Translations under genes and position numbers: made by a program
In this document: positions 13,997-19,910 of the stretch, one piece after another
How the letters are laid out: every line of letters begins with the position of its first letter
How positions within the stretch are numbered: the first letter of the stretch is position 1
From: Acidobacteriota bacterium
GTDB lineage: Bacteria; Acidobacteriota; Blastocatellia; Pyrinomonadales; Pyrinomonadaceae
Direction: 5' to 3'
DNA length: 19,910 nucleotides
NCBI GenBank assembly: GCA_963169175.1
Contig: CAUJFK010000077.1
Coordinates: forward strand, 1-19,910
Notes under the pieces: generated by a model
What the model was told of the DNA's origin: nothing
What the model saw: the letters and a program-made list of their open reading frames with translations, nothing else
Databases searched by the model: none

Positions 13997-16457
13997 TGGT
14001 ATAGGGCGGTGTATTGCCCATGATGAATTGCAGTTTGCCGCCGCGCATTATTTCGGCGTTCGTAATGTAGCGGCGATCTAATTTCCGACCGTTCAGGCTT
14101 ACGCTTTGGACGTAAACATTTTTGTCAGATTGGTTCGCCGCTTCGATCCGCAGTGTCCGGCCGTTTTCGAGCTTGATATCCGCGGATCTTATCAGCGGGC
14201 TCCCGAGGGAATATTGGCCGCTACCGGGAGCGACGGGATAAAAACCTAACGCAGAAAACAGATACCATGCGGACATTTGGCCGCAGTCGTCGTTGCCGCC
14301 GAGGCCATCTGGGGTTGGATGATATTGGTGGTCGAGGATCATGCGGACGCGTTCCTGCGTTTTCCACGGTTGGTCCGTCCAGTTGTAGAGATAGGCGACA
14401 TGGTGTGCCGGTTCGTTGCCGTGGATGTAGCCGCCGATGATGCCTTCGCGGGTTATGTCTTCGGTTTCGGCGAAGAATTCATCGGGCAAATGCATCGTGA
14501 AAAGCTCATCAAGCCGCGCGGCGAATTTCTGCTTGCCGCCCATCATCGCGATCATCGCTTCGGGGTCGTGCGGAACATAAAGGCTGTAATTCCACGCATT
14601 GCCTTCGATAAAGCCCTGGCCTTCGGTCTTAAGCGGATCGAATTTTGCGGCGAAATTTCCATCCGCCATTTTTGGCCGCATAAATCCGGACGACGCGTCG
14701 TAAACATTCTTCCAATTAGCGGAGCGCTTATTGAACTCGTTGTAAATATCCGTGCGGCCTAATTTCTTTGCGGCCTGCGCAATGGCCCAATCGTCGTACG
14801 CATATTCGAGAGTTTTTGAAACAGACGACGTGTTTTTGTCCTCAGGTACGTAGCCGAGACGCATGTAATATTCGAGGCCGTCGTAATATTTTGTCCTCGC
14901 CGTTTGTGCCGAGGCTTCAAGGGCTTTCATCGCCTCAGCACCTGTTAGATTGCCGGTCACAATGGCGTCCGCAATTACGCTTACACTGTGATAGCCGATC
15001 ATGCACCAGTTCTCGTTCGCGTAATGCGACCAAACCGGCAGCATGTGATGAACGCTCTGATCATAATGCGCCAGCATCGAACGCACCATATCACGGTTGC
15101 GGGCCGGCTGGATGATGTTCAGCAGCGGATGAAGCGCACGATAAGTGTCCCAGAGAGAGAAAGTGGTGTAGTTGGTAAAGTCAGTGCCGCCCGATGCAGA
15201 AGCCCGCACGTTAGTAAGGGCTTGTTGCGGACGTTGACTGTTAAGCCCTTGCTCACGCGCGGGCTTCCGCATTGTGCTATGGACATTTTGGTCGAGGCCT
15301 TTGTATTGGCCGTCGGTGTCCATATAAACCGTGGGCGAGAGCATTGCGTGATAGAGAGCGGTGTAGAAATTTGTCTTGTCGCTTTCGTCTATTGTTGTTA
15401 TGGCGATCTTGCTTAATTCGCGTTCCCATGCGGCCTGGCTTTCTCGCTTTACACGCTCGAAATCCCAATCCGGAATTTCAGATCTTAGATTCGAGATCGC
15501 GCCTTCGGTCGATACGGGCGAGATGGCGAATTTGATCTGCACTTTCTCGTTCGGGGCCGCATCAAAATCGAAATACGCGCGGATCTGTTTGCCGGCCATT
15601 TCGGGAAAATTCCGTGTCTGGTCAAACTTTCTCCAAAAGCCTTTGTAATCTTCCTTCCCAAAATTCTTAAAGCCGTATGACTTGAACGGCTTTGAGAATT
15701 CCATTGCAAAATAGACCGTCCGCGTCCGTGCCCAGCCGTTGGTTTGGCGATAGCCGGTGACGGTGTGGTCGTTCTCGACACGGACAAATGTCCAGACATT
15801 CTTGTCCTCGTAATTGTAAATGCCGTGCATCAGATCGAGGATGATGTGTGCGTCGGTGTCAGTACCGTGGGCCGCTCCCACCACCCCGTCAGCCGAGGCG
15901 GCTGCCACCCCTCCTCTGGTAGGAGGGGAGTTTTCTCGCTGATTCAGAAAAGTGTACTGATGAAACCCAACCCGCGTCGTCGCGGTCATTTCGGCGAGGA
16001 TATTGTCATCAACCAGCTTGACGCGGTAATACGCGGGCTCAGCCTTCTCATTCGCGTGCGAGAATGCCGAGCGGAATCCCGTCCGCGGATCGTCCTTGCT
16101 GCCCGGTTCAAGCTGCAGCGGCCCGACCGTCGGCATTATCAAAAAATCGCCGAGGTCAGAATGTCCCGTCCCGCTAAAATGTGTGTGCGAGAAACCGACT
16201 ATCGACGTATCGTTATATTGATAACCGGCGCAATACCGGTAAGCCTCCTTGTTATACTTCCCGCCGATGTTATGAGGCTGCTCATCCGTATCCGGCGAAA
16301 GCTGGACAGATCCAAACGGCACAGTTGCACCGGGATAGGTGTGCCCCATTTTCTGTGTGCCGATCAGCGGGTTGACGTATTGAACGTAGTTAGCCCGCTG
16401 AGCAAATAAGCTGACACTCGTGAATAGAATTACGGCCGCGAGAATTGGTTTTTTCAT
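13977..16457 (-). CDS. Glycoside hydrolase family 92 alpha-mannosidase, exported
   Basis: The 826-residue protein starts with a signal peptide (MKKPILAAVILFTSVSLFAQ), then the GH92 hallmark GHTYPGATVPFGSVQLSPDT at 38-57, GYQYNDTSIVGFSHTHFSGTG, FTNYTTFSLWDTYRALHPLL, EGNAWNY, and GGNDDCGQMSAWYLFSALGF near 718-737, which supplies the conserved acid residues. GH92 enzymes are calcium-dependent exo-alpha-mannosidases with inverting mechanism, acting on N-glycan or yeast-mannan type chains in the periplasm or outside. Two stretches are not family sequence: about 175-200 (SPPTRGGVAAASADGVVG) and about 396-420 (RKPAREQGLNSQRPQQALTN), both encoded by palindromic repeats. The stop lies in a third repeat. 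No ribosome site is obvious; it follows the 194-aa gene by 52 bases and is probably co-transcribed. Confidence 0.92.
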   Translation of the reverse strand: MKKPILAAVILFTSVSLFAQRANYVQYVNPLIGTQKMGHTYPGATVPFGSVQLSPDTDEQPHNIGGKYNKEAYRYCAGYQYNDTSIVGFSHTHFSGTGHSDLGDFLIMPTVGPLQLEPGSKDDPRTGFRSAFSHANEKAEPAYYRVKLVDDNILAEMTATTRVGFHQYTFLNQRENSPPTRGGVAAASADGVVGAAHGTDTDAHIILDLMHGIYNYEDKNVWTFVRVENDHTVTGYRQTNGWARTRTVYFAMEFSKPFKSYGFKNFGKEDYKGFWRKFDQTRNFPEMAGKQIRAYFDFDAAPNEKVQIKFAISPVSTEGAISNLRSEIPDWDFERVKRESQAAWERELSKIAITTIDESDKTNFYTALYHAMLSPTVYMDTDGQYKGLDQNVHSTMRKPAREQGLNSQRPQQALTNVRASASGGTDFTNYTTFSLWDTYRALHPLLNIIQPARNRDMVRSMLAHYDQSVHHMLPVWSHYANENWCMIGYHSVSVIADAIVTGNLTGAEAMKALEASAQTARTKYYDGLEYYMRLGYVPEDKNTSSVSKTLEYAYDDWAIAQAAKKLGRTDIYNEFNKRSANWKNVYDASSGFMRPKMADGNFAAKFDPLKTEGQGFIEGNAWNYSLYVPHDPEAMIAMMGGKQKFAARLDELFTMHLPDEFFAETEDITREGIIGGYIHGNEPAHHVAYLYNWTDQPWKTQERVRMILDHQYHPTPDGLGGNDDCGQMSAWYLFSALGFYPVAPGSGQYSLGSPLIRSADIKLENGRTLRIEAANQSDKNVYVQSVSLNGRKLDRRYITNAEIMRGGKLQFIMGNTPPYTSQKREQ
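15196..15270. repeat. 75-bp palindromic element inserted in frame in the mannosidase
   Basis: Arms of about 30 bases (15196-15225 and 15241-15270) pair imperfectly: GCAGAAGCCCGC...AAGGGCTT against AAGCCCTT...GCGGGCTTCCGC. The length is exactly 25 codons, so the host frame is kept. It falls in a loop just before the conserved FTNYTTFSLWDTYRALHPLL block. Confidence 0.85.
15874..15928 (-). repeat. Two-hairpin palindromic element in frame in the mannosidase, second copy of the 12714-12755 element
   Basis: On the minus strand CCCCTCCT-N5-AGGAGGGG, then GTGG, then CAGCC-GCCTC-GGCTG, then ACGGGGTGGTGGGAGC. GAGGAGGGGTGGC and CGGGGTGGTGGGAGC match the copy in the restriction-like gene, while the middle stem differs in sequence but keeps pairing. 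Confidence 0.85.
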
Positions 16458-16509
16458 GAGGAAAACAAGGCACGCGATGCGGCCCTGCGGCCGTGAGCGA
16501 TTCCGCAGA

Positions 16510-17094
16510 TCATGCGGGCGGAGCGGGCGGAGCGATCAGAAGGCTCCGGGCAATTATGCCGTCAAGGTCACGGCGCGCCTCTATTGCGGCTTTTTTGTCT
16601 GTTGGACTTAAATTTACATTTGCCGCAAAGCTTTTGATCAGATCGCATATCTTTAAGAGCTGTTCATTGACGGTCATTGAGAGATCCTCGTGGTCCTTTT
16701 CGTTTTCCTTGCCAGCGGGCAATGTCAGATTATCGCGTAAGGCGGTCGCCGCCTCGCGTGCTTTCACCGCTAAGGTGCGTGCCATGGCTTGATCTGTTGC
16801 CTGAGGGCCGCGCAAGAAAGCAATGATGTCATTATGTGCGATCTGAATATTTCGGAAGGCTTCATTGACACGTTTCTGACGTTCTTCTTTGTCGAGCTGA
16901 TGTTTTGTGTCCAATTCCTGTCCTTTCCGTAGCCGTTCGTTGTCAACGGACTGCTTCATATTTGCACGTCTGTCTTCAACCTGTGCGTTGGCGCTGGACC
17001 TTTGTCCTTGTCCAAATGCTGGCTGTGGACCGATAAGCAAAACAAGCGTCGCGGCCGACATAAACATTAGTGTAAGAAATCCGGCGTATTTCAT
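16510..17094 (-). CDS. Periplasmic helical hypothetical protein (194 aa)
   Basis: A signal peptide (MKYAGFLTLMFMSAATLVLL.. ending near PAFGQG) is followed by a highly charged, alpha-helical, probably coiled region rich in Lys, Glu, Arg and Gln (about residues 35-90), a second helical region and a Pro/Ala tail (APPAPPA). No enzyme motif is seen. AAAGGAGTGA five bases before the ATG is a strong ribosome site. The gene heads the minus-strand group with the GH92 mannosidase. A structural or chaperone-like envelope role is possible, but I do not recognise a family. Confidence 0.7.
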   Translation of the reverse strand: MKYAGFLTLMFMSAATLVLLIGPQPAFGQGQRSSANAQVEDRRANMKQSVDNERLRKGQELDTKHQLDKEERQKRVNEAFRNIQIAHNDIIAFLRGPQATDQAMARTLAVKAREAATALRDNLTLPAGKENEKDHEDLSMTVNEQLLKICDLIKSFAANVNLSPTDKKAAIEARRDLDGIIARSLLIAPPAPPA

Positions 17095-17113
17095 CGCTCA
17101 CTCCTTTGATTGA

Positions 17114-17143
17114 ATAGTATGGATGCCAATAGATAATATTCAA
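17114..17143 (-). promoter_or_regulatory. Candidate promoter with AT-rich palindrome for the 194-aa gene and mannosidase
   Basis: On the minus strand TTGAAT (17143-17138) and TACTAT (17119-17114) are 18 bases apart, upstream of the ATG at 17094. The -35 overlaps AATATTC-AA-GAATATT (17135-17150), a perfect 7-bp dyad that could be an operator. Confidence 0.35.
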
Positions 17144-17220
17144 GAATATTCACGGAATCAAGAGGTCTTTTGGCTGACGGGGAGTTGCTTGATTCGTAAA
17201 GGTTTCAGGTCTTTTGTACT

Positions 17221-17261
17221 TTCGGCTTCGCCACCACGAAAAAACACGAACAAAGACGAAA
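17221..17261. repeat. 41-bp interspersed repeat, copy 1
   Basis: Begins TTCGGCTTCGCCACCACGAA and continues through ACACGAA and AAGACGAAA. It matches 17315-17355 with one mismatch at an offset of 94 bases. CACGAA-rich repeats of this kind are scattered in several soil bacterial genomes. Confidence 0.85.
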
Positions 17262-17314
17262 GCGAGCGAAACTGGAGGTCGCGTATTTTGTTAATGTTCC
17301 GTATCTTTTGCATA

Positions 17315-17355
17315 TTCGGCTTCGCCACCACGAAAAAACACGAACCAAGACGAAA
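17315..17355. repeat. 41-bp interspersed repeat, copy 2
   Basis: Second copy of the CACGAA-rich repeat, one mismatch from 17221-17261. The sequence just upstream of each copy (TCTTTTG followed by TTCGGC) is also similar, so the duplicated unit is slightly longer than 41 bases. Confidence 0.85.
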
Positions 17356-17444
17356 CCCGCGAAACAAGATCCGTTTCGCTCGTACCGCGAAGCTAGTGGG
17401 CCCCGATCGATCGTCAAGGCGTTGTGTTAAGCTAAATTTTCCTG

Positions 17445-18398
17445 ATGCCCATAACCGTAGTGAAACGTCCGATCTACGCGATCGCGGGGCCTACCGCGTC
17501 GGGGAAGACGGCGCTTGGGGTCGAACTGGCCCGGCGGCTTGGCGGCGAGGTGGTAAATTTTGATTCCGTGCAGGTTTACCGCGAGATCGAGATCGCAACG
17601 GCCAAGCCGACGGCGGAAGAGATGCAGGGCGTTGCTCATCACCTGTTAAATTACGTCGATCCGCGGATAAATTGTACCGCCGCCGATTGGGCACGCGATG
17701 CCGAGGCCGTAATAGCCGAGATCGAAGAACGCGGCCGGACACCGATATTGGTTGGCGGAACGGGATTCTATCTCAGAACTTTATTGCAGCCGCTTTTCGA
17801 GAGTCCCAAGACGGATGAGATGCTGCGCGAGCGGCTTCGGAATCTTCATGCAAAACACGGGGCGGAACATTTGCACCGAATCCTGGCCCGGCTTGACCCG
17901 GCGATGGCGGCCGGCCTGGCGCCGCGTGATCATGCTCGCGTCATTCGCGCCATCGAGGTGTTTATCCAAACCGGTGAGCGGCTTTCCGTGAGGCAAGCGA
18001 AACGGCCGCCTCGGTCGGCCATCGCTGAGCGCTTGACGCTGTTTGTCCTCGACCCGCCCCGCGATGAGCTTTATCGACGGATCGATGAGCGGGCCGAAAT
18101 GCATTTTGCCGCCGGGCTGATGGACGAGGTTAAGCGGCTGAGGCAAGCGGGAATCAGTGACGCAACAAACGCACTTGGGTCGCACGGCTATCGACGGGCC
18201 TGCGAGTATTTGCGCGGCGAAAGAACTCTGGCAAACGCGATGGAAAAGACAAAACAGGACGTGAGAAACTATTCAAAAAGACAGTTAACGTGGTTTAGAA
18301 CCGAAAGTGTCGGGCTTTGGCTAAAAGGCTTTGGGAGCGAGGCGAAAGTGGTTTCCGAAGCGCTGAATTTTGCACATCCCGCGGGGAAAAATGCCTAA
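17445..18398 (+). CDS. miaA: tRNA dimethylallyltransferase
   Basis: The 317-residue enzyme has the P-loop GPTASGKT at 15-22, the DSVQVYREIEIATAKPT block at 40-56 that binds tRNA base A37, VGGTGFYLRTLL, and the C-terminal SHGYRRACEYL and RNYSKRQLTWFR motifs, all standard for the family and of normal length. It transfers a dimethylallyl group to N6 of adenosine 37 in tRNAs reading codons starting with U, in the cytoplasm. The gene is followed by hfq, an ancient arrangement shared with many bacteria, and then tmk. ATG 17445 is chosen since it begins just before the conserved PIYAIAGPTASGKT; no strong ribosome site is visible. Nothing unusual is seen. Confidence 0.96.
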   Translation: MPITVVKRPIYAIAGPTASGKTALGVELARRLGGEVVNFDSVQVYREIEIATAKPTAEEMQGVAHHLLNYVDPRINCTAADWARDAEAVIAEIEERGRTPILVGGTGFYLRTLLQPLFESPKTDEMLRERLRNLHAKHGAEHLHRILARLDPAMAAGLAPRDHARVIRAIEVFIQTGERLSVRQAKRPPRSAIAERLTLFVLDPPRDELYRRIDERAEMHFAAGLMDEVKRLRQAGISDATNALGSHGYRRACEYLRGERTLANAMEKTKQDVRNYSKRQLTWFRTESVGLWLKGFGSEAKVVSEALNFAHPAGKNA

Positions 18399-18456
18399 AA
18401 TCTTTGTGATGTATAACTTATGGGCGTATTGTTTTCGGGCAGCCGCAAGAAAAAAC

Positions 18457-18484
18457 TTGTTTCAAACATCAAATCTGTTATACT
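18457..18484 (+). promoter_or_regulatory. Possible promoter for hfq
   Basis: TATACT at 18479-18484 is a five-of-six -10 match; TTGTTT at 18457-18462, 16 bases upstream, is a weak -35. It lies in the 131-base gap between miaA and hfq and would start transcription near 18491, so hfq and tmk could be expressed apart from miaA. Confidence 0.4.
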
Positions 18485-18529
18485 CTGATTCGTCTTAATA
18501 GTTACCGGCTCCCTGTACGATCAAATGTT

Positions 18530-18769
18530 ATGGAAAAACAGCCCGCCCAAAACATTCAGGATGCTTTTTTAAATTCGACGCGGCGAGAAAAGGCAACTGT
18601 CGTGGTCCACTTGTTGCCGGGATCGACCTTGTCCGGACGGATCAAGAGTTTTGATAAATTTTCGGTCATGCTGGATGTTGGAGGGCAAGATGTCTTGATC
18701 TTTAAGCACTCTATCTCAACCATCTCGCAGGAGAGAAAGTCACTCGATCCTTCTGTCGCGGCACAATAA
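18530..18769 (+). CDS. hfq: RNA chaperone Hfq
   Basis: The 79-residue protein has both Sm motifs: Sm1 VVVHLLPGSTLSGRIKSFDK followed by FSVML, and Sm2 VLIFKHSISTI, with the KHS in place of the usual (Y)KHA/S. Q8 and F/D residues of the proximal face (NIQDAFLN) are present. Hfq forms a hexameric ring that helps small RNAs pair with mRNAs. It follows miaA, as in many bacteria, after a 131-base gap with a possible promoter of its own, and ends three bases before tmk. The C-terminal tail is short. Length and motifs are normal; no oddity is seen. Confidence 0.96.
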   Translation: MEKQPAQNIQDAFLNSTRREKATVVVHLLPGSTLSGRIKSFDKFSVMLDVGGQDVLIFKHSISTISQERKSLDPSVAAQ

Positions 18770-18772
18770 GTT

Positions 18773-19426
18773 TTGCTCGGAAAATTCATCACTTTCGAGG
18801 GAATCGACGGCAGCGGGAAATCAACCCAACTGCGGATGCTGACGGGCGCGTTGCGTTCGAGCGGTGTCGATTGCTTATCAACACGCGAACCGGGCGGCAC
18901 GCCGCTTGGCCGTAGGCTGCGCGAAGCATTCCTCGAAACCGAGGAAACCGTTGCGCCAATTGCCGAACTTTTGCTGTTTGCCGCCGACCGTGCCCAGCAT
19001 GTTGAATTGCTGATCAGGCCCGCTTTGAATGAAGGCCGCATCGTTATTTCCGACCGCTACGCCGACGCCACTTTTGCCTATCAGGGCGCGGGCCGTGGTT
19101 TTCCTGAAGCTGTTGTAAACCAGATCATCCAACTCGCGACCGGTGGGCTAAAGCCGGACCTGACGCTTTTCTTTGATATCTCGGAAGAAACCGCTCTTGA
19201 AAGGACGCGGTCACGCAGCGAGACCGGCGAACAGGTCAATCGGATGGATGCCGAAACCGCCGATTTCTATGGACGGGTACGAAAGGCATACCTGCAGATA
19301 GCCGAAAGGGAACCTGACCGCTTTCGCATCATTGACGGAGATCGCTCGGTTGAAGAGATCCAGGCCAGCGTTTTGGAGATAGTGAAGCCGTTAGTGGAAA
19401 AGCTGCCGAGTCGCGAAACCGCTTAG
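18773..19426 (+). CDS. tmk: Thymidylate kinase (dTMP kinase)
   Basis: The 217-residue protein has the P-loop GIDGSGKST at 10-18, TREPGGTPLGRRLRE, DRYADATFAYQGAGRG (the DR(Y/H) base- and phosphate-binding motif) and the lid region RSRSETGEQVNRMD. It phosphorylates dTMP to dTDP with ATP in the cytoplasm, an essential step to dTTP. The only start that keeps FITFEGIDGSGKST in normal position is TTG at 18773, three bases after the hfq stop; there is no nearby ribosome site, so translation is probably coupled to hfq. The gene is followed after 264 bases by holB, an order seen in many bacteria (tmk-holB). Confidence 0.95.
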   Translation: MLGKFITFEGIDGSGKSTQLRMLTGALRSSGVDCLSTREPGGTPLGRRLREAFLETEETVAPIAELLLFAADRAQHVELLIRPALNEGRIVISDRYADATFAYQGAGRGFPEAVVNQIIQLATGGLKPDLTLFFDISEETALERTRSRSETGEQVNRMDAETADFYGRVRKAYLQIAEREPDRFRIIDGDRSVEEIQASVLEIVKPLVEKLPSRETA

Positions 19427-19468
19427 AAGTAGGAGTCTGAAAAGTCTATTGACAGGCGCTCTGTGGAC

Positions 19469-19577
19469 GCCGACTCTTGTTCATCTTATTCCTTACGTTC
19501 CTTCATCTTATTCTGTGGTAAAGACTTACCAGCCACAGAATAAGATGAAGGAAATCTGAATTTCGGAACAAGAACGG
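19469..19577. repeat. Nested inverted repeat between tmk and holB
   Basis: A perfect 21-bp arm pair, 19498-19518 (TTCCTTCATC...CTGTGG) and 19533-19553, encloses a 14-base loop. An outer pair, TCTTGTTC at 19475-19482 and GAACAAGA at 19566-19573, with flanking GCCG/CGGC, extends the structure. TTCATCTTATTC also occurs twice directly (19480-19491 and 19502-19513). Without a T-tract it is not a plain terminator; it could be a small mobile-element remnant or an RNA structure. Confidence 0.85.
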
Positions 19578-19690
19578 CATCCGAGACCTTCTTGGCCCAT
19601 CCTCTTCGCCAATAGGATTGCCGCCGGGTACTGAAAGGCCCTAAGTGGTCGAGTCGCTGGCTCGGTGCGAAAGATCGAAACGCTACTACT

Positions 19691-19910
19691 ATGTTTACCG
19701 GAATTCTCGGAAATGAGGAGCTGAAGCAAATTCTCAAACGGCTTCGGTCCAGCGGGCGGATGCCGAATGCGATGCTGTTTGCCGGGCCGGAGGGAATTGG
19801 TAAACGGCTGTTCGCATTGGAAGTCGGAAGATCGTTCATTTGCACTACCCATGAAAGCGACGCATGCGGCGAGTGTCCGGCGTGCGTGCGGGCCGGCCAA
19901 TTCGAGTTTC
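19691..19910 (+). CDS. holB: DNA polymerase III subunit delta' (partial)
   Basis: The ATG at 19691 opens MFTGILGNEELKQILKRLRS, then MPNAMLFAGPEGIGKRLFA and a cysteine cluster CTTHESDACGECPAC before the window ends. The 'GPEGIGK' P-loop-like motif and the C-x7-C-x2-C-x2-C zinc module are typical of the clamp-loader delta' and tau/gamma subunits; the N-terminal form and the position after tmk favour delta'. It is one of the clamp-loader subunits that place the sliding clamp on primed DNA. The C-terminal part lies outside the window. Confidence 0.9.
   Translation, partial: MFTGILGNEELKQILKRLRSSGRMPNAMLFAGPEGIGKRLFALEVGRSFICTTHESDACGECPACVRAGQFEF

Larger units (their letters stand above)
17095..17444. 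other. Intergenic stretch between divergent genes, no gene seen
   Basis: This 350-base gap separates the minus-strand 194-aa gene from miaA. It holds a candidate minus-strand promoter overlapping an AT-rich palindrome, and two copies of a 41-bp repeat. No convincing ORF with a ribosome site is present. A miaA promoter must lie in the right half, but only weak matches are visible (TTGTTA at about 17288 with CATATT 17 bases on). Confidence 0.6.

Noticed and set aside
15744..16409. Long plus-strand ORF inside the mannosidase gene
   Set aside because: It is opposite the strongly conserved GH92 N-terminal region and contains no recognisable domain; a shadow.
17221..17355. The two repeats as a CRISPR array
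   Set aside because: Only two copies, the spacing is 53 bases, no cas genes are near, and the repeat resembles a dispersed CACGAA-rich element.
19449..19477. Perfect TTGACA before holB as a promoter -35
   Set aside because: No acceptable -10 lies 16-18 bases downstream (GACTCT), so the match alone is not enough.

Overview
The window looks like a chromosomal segment of an acidobacterium, most likely class Blastocatellia (Pyrinomonadaceae-like). The reasons are moderate GC, a miaA-hfq-tmk-holB housekeeping block, a long SpoIID/LytB-domain protein, a propeller-type GGDEF sensor, a GH92 mannosidase, and many short palindromic repeats lying inside or at the ends of genes. The placement comes from family knowledge and repeat style, not from a marker gene.

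Layout, left to right. 1-2327 (+): the tail of a zinc alcohol dehydrogenase, an odd in-frame join of half a short-chain dehydrogenase to the C-terminal part of an M14-type peptidase, a small frameshifted gene and a small intact hypothetical gene. 2472-4799 (+): secreted SpoIID/LytB protein. 4800-6197 (-): a two-gene module (small protein plus peptidoglycan-binding HExxH metallopeptidase) bracketed by a 24-bp direct repeat of the spoIID 3' end. 6249-9323 (+): promoter and a large membrane diguanylate cyclase. 9351-12377: a decayed chromosomal integron. It has a broken integron integrase on the + strand. Three cassette-like genes run the opposite way on the - strand, separated by attC-like sites: a P-loop kinase-like protein, a frameshifted small gene and a 155-aa unknown protein.

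12370-13433 (+): a type II restriction-endonuclease-like protein with a signal-peptide-like N-terminus and a composite repeat inserted in frame, overlapped by a 30-aa membrane peptide. 13443-17094 (-): a periplasmic helical protein, a GH92 mannosidase carrying two in-frame palindromic inserts, and a small membrane protein. Two related palindromes flank the membrane-protein gene and supply the stop codons of both it and the mannosidase. 17095-17444: non-coding, with a 41-bp tandem-spaced repeat. 17445-19910 (+): miaA, hfq, tmk and the start of holB, with a large perfect inverted repeat between tmk and holB.

Two themes stand out. One is the fossil integron with recognisable cassette borders. 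The other is a set of palindromic elements that have entered coding sequences in frame, including two copies of one element whose stem covaries. Several genes also carry single-base frameshifts at short homopolymer runs, so sequencing or assembly error must be excluded before any of them is called a true pseudogene.
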